Below, one piece after another: positions 59,850 to 64,000 of a stretch of DNA of 64,000 nt. The stretch is from Oscillospiraceae bacterium (lineage in GTDB: Bacteria > Bacillota > Clostridia > Oscillospirales > Ruminococcaceae): positions 25,202 to 89,201 of the forward strand of contig JAAVID010000015.1 of the NCBI GenBank assembly GCA_014799395.1, given 5' to 3'. Under the pieces are notes generated by a model. The model was not told the origin of the DNA, searched no databases, and worked only from the letters and a program-made list of their open reading frames with translations. A program made the position numbers and the translations under genes. The first letter of the stretch is position 1. The number at the start of each line of letters is the position of its first letter.

Positions 59850-60472
59850 TATGCGTACACCTCCTCAAGCTTCTCAACAGCGCCCTTTACGATAACGAAC
59901 TTGTTGCAGTTGAGTATATCGTAAACGTTGAGCGTGTTTACCTGCGTGGTCTTTACGTCCTCGATATTGTTAGCGGACTTGATGACCTTCTTGTCAGCGG
60001 AATCCAGAACGATAAGCGTCTTGGTATCCGCGCCGATAGCCTTGAGCATATTGACCATGGTCTTGGTCTTGAACTCATCGGTAGTGATCGCGTCAACAAC
60101 GATCATCTCATTCTCGAGAACCTTGCTCGACAGCGCCGACTTGATAGCGAGCTGTCTTACCTTCTTGTTCAGCGAGAATCTGTAAGAACGGGGCTTCGGA
60201 CCGAGCGCAACGCCGCCGTGTCTCCACTGCGGAGCTCTTGTCGAGCCCTGTCTTGCGTGACCCGTGCCCTTCTGACGCCACGGCTTCTTGCCGCCGCCGC
60301 TTACCTCTGTACGGGTAAGCGTGGACTGTGTGCCCTGACGCTGATTTGCGAGATAGTTTACAACCGCGGAATGCATTGCGGTCTTGTTCGGCTCAATGCC
60401 GAAAACCGCGTCGTTAAGCTCAAGCTCGGAAACGACTTTACCCGCCATATCAACTACGTTTATCTTTGACAT
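59849..60472 (-). CDS. rplD: 50S ribosomal protein L4
   Basis: GQRQGT...GGKKPWRQKGTGHARQGSTRAPQWRHGGVALGPKPRSY. Confidence 0.97.
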   Translation of the reverse strand: MSKINVVDMAGKVVSELELNDAVFGIEPNKTAMHSAVVNYLANQRQGTQSTLTRTEVSGGGKKPWRQKGTGHARQGSTRAPQWRHGGVALGPKPRSYRFSLNKKVRQLAIKSALSSKVLENEMIVVDAITTDEFKTKTMVNMLKAIGADTKTLIVLDSADKKVIKSANNIEDVKTTQVNTLNVYDILNCNKFVIVKGAVEKLEEVYA

Positions 60473-60489
60473 AGTATCGTCCTCCCCTC

Positions 60490-61122
60490 TTATGCTTTAA
60501 CCGCGTCGCAGATAGTTACAACGCCGCCCTTAGGACCGGGAACCGCGCCCTTTACCGCGATAAGGTTGTTCTCAGCGTCAACCTTAACAACGACAAGGTT
60601 CTGCACGGTAACATTCTCCGCGCCCAGGTGACCCGCCATCTTCTTGCCCTTGAAAATTCTCGACGGGCTGGAGCAAGCGCCCATAGAGCCCGCTTCTCTT
60701 GCAACGGGACCCGTACCGTGAGATTCTCTCAGTCTGTGCTGGTTGTGACGCTTGATAGCGCCCGCGTAGCCCTTACCCTTGGATACGCCGGCAACGTCGA
60801 TAACGTCGCCCTCTGCGAATACGTCAGCCTTGATAACGTCGCCGGTGTTGAACCCGGAAATGTCGTCAAAACGGAACTCCTTAAGGGTTTTCTTGAACGC
60901 AACGTCATTCTTCTTGAAATGACCCTGCTCGGGCTTGTTTACGTGCTTTGCGGATACTTCGCCAAAGCCCAGCTGAACAGCCTCGTAGCCGTCGTTTTCG
61001 GTTGTCTTCTTCTGAACAACCACGCAGGGACCCGCTTCGATAACGGTTACGGGAACGACCTTGCCTGCTTCGTCAAAGACCTGCGTCATGCCGATCTTCT
61101 TGCCGATGATAGCTTTTTTCAT
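60490..61122 (-). CDS. rplC: 50S ribosomal protein L3
   Basis: [40 protein letters not shown]. Confidence 0.97.
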   Translation of the reverse strand: MKKAIIGKKIGMTQVFDEAGKVVPVTVIEAGPCVVVQKKTTENDGYEAVQLGFGEVSAKHVNKPEQGHFKKNDVAFKKTLKEFRFDDISGFNTGDVIKADVFAEGDVIDVAGVSKGKGYAGAIKRHNQHRLRESHGTGPVAREAGSMGACSSPSRIFKGKKMAGHLGAENVTVQNLVVVKVDAENNLIAVKGAVPGPKGGVVTICDAVKA

Positions 61123-61207
61123 TTCGGCTTTTCCTCCTTTGGTTATTGGTTGAGTTTCCTCAACGTGACCTTGCGCTGTAAAGCGCTCGGTTAGTGGTTG
61201 GCTTTTT

Positions 61208-61368
61208 GAACTTGTCCACATAGCTGCTCAAAGGCGGCTTTCGGCGGATTTTTTCGATTGCTGCGTCAAAACTCCTTGACGTACATAAAGTACGTCTGCG
61301 TCGTTTTTCCTTGCACTCGAAAAAATCCGCTTCGAAATCCGCTCTTTTCGAGCTATGCGGACAAGTTC
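61208..61368 (-). repeat. 161-bp near-palindromic element, copy B, between rpsJ and rplC
   Basis: Terminal inverted repeat GAACTTGTCCRCATAGCT; minus strand aligns with copy A (GGATTTCGAAGCGRATTTTT...GACGTAC..TATGTACGTCAAG...AATYCGCCGAAAG). Confidence 0.85.
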
Positions 61369-61419
61369 GGTACGTTCGTGAGCGAAAGACCGCCAACATA
61401 ACTCCAATCGAATCTATAA

Positions 61420-61731
61420 TCAGATATCCATTGAAATCTCTACGCCTGCGGGCAGCTCCAGCGACTGGAGAGCCTCGATGGTCTTCTGGGACGGACGGAT
61501 AACGTCGATAAGGCGCTTGTGAGTTCTCATCTCGAACTGCTCGCGGGAATCCTTATACTTGTGGACCGCTCTCAGAATAGTTACGACCTGCTTGTCTGTG
61601 GGAAGCGGAATAGGACCCGCAACTCTCGCGCCGCTGCGCTTAGCAGCGTCAACGATCTTAGCGGCAGCCGCGTCAACAACGCTGTGCTCGTAACCCTTGA
61701 CCTTGATTCTTACCTTCTCATTAGATGCCAT
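61420..61731 (-). CDS. rpsJ: 30S ribosomal protein S10
   Basis: [45 protein letters not shown]. Confidence 0.97.
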   Translation of the reverse strand: MASNEKVRIKVKGYEHSVVDAAAAKIVDAAKRSGARVAGPIPLPTDKQVVTILRAVHKYKDSREQFEMRTHKRLIDVIRPSQKTIEALQSLELPAGVEISMDI

Positions 61732-62064
61732 TGATTTTTCAACCTTTCTTCGTGATGTTTTAGCGGACGAGTAACTTTCCGCTTTCTTTAACCGCTCCTC
61801 CTTTGCGCAAGTTGGGGGAGCAGACAGCCGGCGAAGGCTTTCTGAAAAATCCACCGAGCCGTGTGTTTCATTTTCCCGAACGCACCTGTTAGTTATCCGA
61901 GTTCTCTCGGACACTTTAACGGCGCTCCCGGAACGAACCCAACGTCCCGTAAAACTTTTCGCCCGAATTCAATTCGGACATACTCCATCGAAATTACCGC
62001 GAACGCTCGCGCAACCTCCGACTTCATCGCCAAAGTGACCTGATTTAACAAGCCACCGCTAATT

Positions 62065-62093
62065 ATTTTACCACAAACAGCCGCCATTTTCAA
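62065..62093 (-). promoter_or_regulatory. Probable promoter of the S10-spc-alpha operon
   Basis: Minus-strand TTGAAA, 17 bp, TAAAAT; implies a ~330-nt leader before rpsJ. Confidence 0.55.
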
Positions 62094-62261
62094 CCACCAA
62101 AGCCAAATATTATTCCGCCGCCGCAGAGAATTTTTCGCTAATTTACGCCCGATTTTTAGGCACTTTGCACAAACCGACGTGATTTCGCACAAAAACCGCT
62201 CCCCTATTATAATAGGTAGACATAAAAGCGCACAACAAAACAGTCCGACCGCGAGGAAAAA

Positions 62262-62585
62262 TCATCTCGGCTTTATCTCCTTTATCAGCGCGAGCACAAG
62301 CTCCTGCTGCTTAAGATTGAGCCGCCGAAAACCCGCGATAAGCTCGTCGGTCTCCTTGGGGTTACGGTTATCGAAATCAAAAAATTCACTCGGAGTAACG
62401 CCGAGATATTCGCAAATATAGAAAAACCCCGTCATAGACGGAAGCGCCTTGCCGGTTTCAATACCATTTATATATGCTTCGCTTTGACCAATAGATAAAC
62501 TCATTTCACGAGCCGAAACATTTTTCATATTGCGCAACTGAGATAACCGTTTTACAAAACATTTGTCAAGCTCCGAATAATCCAT
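62262..62585 (-). CDS. XRE-family HTH transcriptional regulator
   Basis: LRNMKNVSAREMSLSIGQSEAYINGIETGKALPSMTGFFYICEYLGVTPSEFFD. Confidence 0.85.
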   Translation of the reverse strand: MDYSELDKCFVKRLSQLRNMKNVSAREMSLSIGQSEAYINGIETGKALPSMTGFFYICEYLGVTPSEFFDFDNRNPKETDELIAGFRRLNLKQQELVLALIKEIKPR

Positions 62586-62728
62586 TATTTCTCACCTCTG
62601 CATATGATTGTACTTTATATAATGGCATATTTTCTAAAATTTAATTATAGATTTTGCTTGACATATATAATCTAAAGATATATAATAGAATTGATATATA
62701 TTTTAAATATACACGGAGGTAACTCATC

Positions 62729-63214
62729 TTGGACGTTTACACAGTCAGCCTTTTCGGACACAGCCGCCTGTCCAACCCAATGGACATAGAAAAAGCCCTC
62801 GAACGCGCGGTTCGGGAGCTCATCAAAACAAAAGAATATGTTGAATTTCTCATCGGAAGAAAAGGCGATTTCGACCTCTTAGCCGCCTCGGTGATACGCA
62901 CCGTAAACAAAGAGCTCGACTACGGCAACGTCTCACTCGTCCTCGTTCTTCCCTATTCGACCTCCGAGTACCGCAAAAACAAGGAAAATTTTGAAAAGTA
63001 TTACGACGAGGTTGAGATATGCGGACAGTCCGCGCTAGCGCATTTCAAGGGCGCGTATCGTATCTGCAACCGCTCGATGGTGGACCGCTCCGACCTCATA
63101 TTATGCGGTATCGAACGCGAAAACGGCGGCGCGTATCAGACGATAGAATACGCGATAAAACAGCAGAAGCCCGTAAAAAATATCGGTTATTCCACGCTTC
63201 CCTCAAGGAAGTAG
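62729..63214 (+). CDS. SLOG/DUF1273-like protein (probable TTG start)
   Basis: (L)DVYTVSLFGHSRLSNPMDIEKALERAVRELIKTKEYVEFLIGRKGDFDLLAASVIRTV; RBS GGAGGTAACTCATC-TTG. Confidence 0.65.
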   Translation: MDVYTVSLFGHSRLSNPMDIEKALERAVRELIKTKEYVEFLIGRKGDFDLLAASVIRTVNKELDYGNVSLVLVLPYSTSEYRKNKENFEKYYDEVEICGQSALAHFKGAYRICNRSMVDRSDLILCGIERENGGAYQTIEYAIKQQKPVKNIGYSTLPSRK

Positions 63215-63774
63215 CTTGCCTCCATATCCGCCACCGACAGCGCAAACGCCAGCGGGTACTTCTCCAGCGCCCTGCCGATAGTGTTTTTGTCCTCGATACC
63301 CGAAAATCCCATATGCCAGCGTATAGCCATAGCCTCCTCGCGCGAAAGGCGGATAAATCCGCTCACCATATACACGCTTTTCTCCCCGTGACCGTAAGGG
63401 AGCGTATCGTTTATCGCGTAGTACGGCACCTTTTCCCATTGCCCGGTCTTTTCGTCTTTGGCGTTGCGGTAGGACACGGTGTAGAAGTTGACCTTGCAGA
63501 CGTCGTGCAGCAGCGCGACTATCGCCGCGGTCTCATCCGAAACGTTCAGCCCGTAGGTCTCCTTAACGCGTTCGCGGGCGAGGTATTGTACAAGACATTC
63601 GTAAACATTAAGCGAGTGCCGAAGCAGACCGCCCTCATAAGCCCCGTGAAAGCGCGTAGAAGCGGGCGCGGTAAAGAAGTCGCTTTTGTTCTCGAGAAAG
63701 TCCAACAGCTTGTCCGCACCGTCGCGGGTTATGTTGGACTTGTAAATGTCAAGAAATTTTTCTTTATCGGTCAT
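63187..63774 (-). CDS. HD-domain hydrolase-like protein
   Basis: RHSLNVYECLV...AAIVALLHDVCKVNFY...PYGHGEKSVYMVSGFIRLSREEAMAIRWHMG. Confidence 0.75.
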   Translation of the reverse strand: MTDKEKFLDIYKSNITRDGADKLLDFLENKSDFFTAPASTRFHGAYEGGLLRHSLNVYECLVQYLARERVKETYGLNVSDETAAIVALLHDVCKVNFYTVSYRNAKDEKTGQWEKVPYYAINDTLPYGHGEKSVYMVSGFIRLSREEAMAIRWHMGFSGIEDKNTIGRALEKYPLAFALSVADMEASYFLEGSVE

Positions 63775-63807
63775 AGCGTTTCTCCTTATTGAAGCACTTA
63801 GATTGTT

Positions 63808-63929
63808 AGGTTTTATTTGTTGACAGCGGTGGGTTCGTTTTTTTAATTATCGTGTTGACGCACGGGGGTAAGGTTTTATTTGTTGACAGCGGTGGTTTCG
63901 TTTCTTTTAATTTCTATGTTGTCGCACGG
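63808..63929. repeat. Two tandem ~58-bp direct repeats
   Basis: AGGTTTTATTTGTTGACAGCGGTGG...TTCGTTT...TTTTAATT...GTTG(A/T)CGCACGG at 63808-63865 and 63871-63929. Confidence 0.85.
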
Positions 63930-64000
63930 TGCAAGAGGACACCCTTCGGGAAAGAGGGGGCTGGTTGCCGTGACGAATAGAGGACGTGTTACATGCCGCC

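Noticed and set aside
45201-61731. Unusual gene order in the ribosomal cluster
   Set aside because: Order rpsJ-rplCDWB-rpsS-rplV-rpsC-rplP-rpmC-rpsQ-rplNXE-rpsN-rpsH-rplFR-rpsE-rpmD-rplO-secY-adk-map-KOW-infA-rpmJ-rpsMKD-rpoA-rplQ is the standard Firmicute arrangement; only the inserted element and gaps are notable.

Overview
This 64 kb window comes from a Clostridia-type Gram-positive chromosome, probably Ruminococcus/Oscillospiraceae-like. That assignment is inferred from gene content and promoter style; no search was run. Left to right it holds: the end of a flagellar cluster (flgK 5' end, flgN-like, flgM); an Fst/Ldr-like type I toxin-antitoxin locus with two tandem antitoxin RNA genes; a complete type IV pilus cluster (pilins, pilT, pilB, pilD, pilO-like, fused pilM-pilN, pilC with an in-frame amber codon); glgP, htpG and tag; a cluster of ten back-to-back hairpins; lysS, greA, ctp, ftsXE, a PucR/CdaR-type regulator, metG and tatD; a RelBE/ParE-like type II TA pair; a CBS-domain CNNM-like protein, nth and a dUTPase-like gene; a 1359-aa repeat-rich surface protein; an AT-rich D12-class methyltransferase plus putative endonuclease pair; tRNA-Ala(CGC); and a near-complete S10-spc-alpha ribosomal protein operon. 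The strongest unexplained signals are (1) the type I TA locus, where direct repeats link the toxin start region to two antitoxin RNAs; (2) a family of 161-bp near-palindromes, one in the glgP leader and one inserted between rpsJ and rplC; (3) the ten-hairpin cluster at 22304-22570; (4) a structured leader ahead of the major pilin; and (5) the amber codon in pilC.
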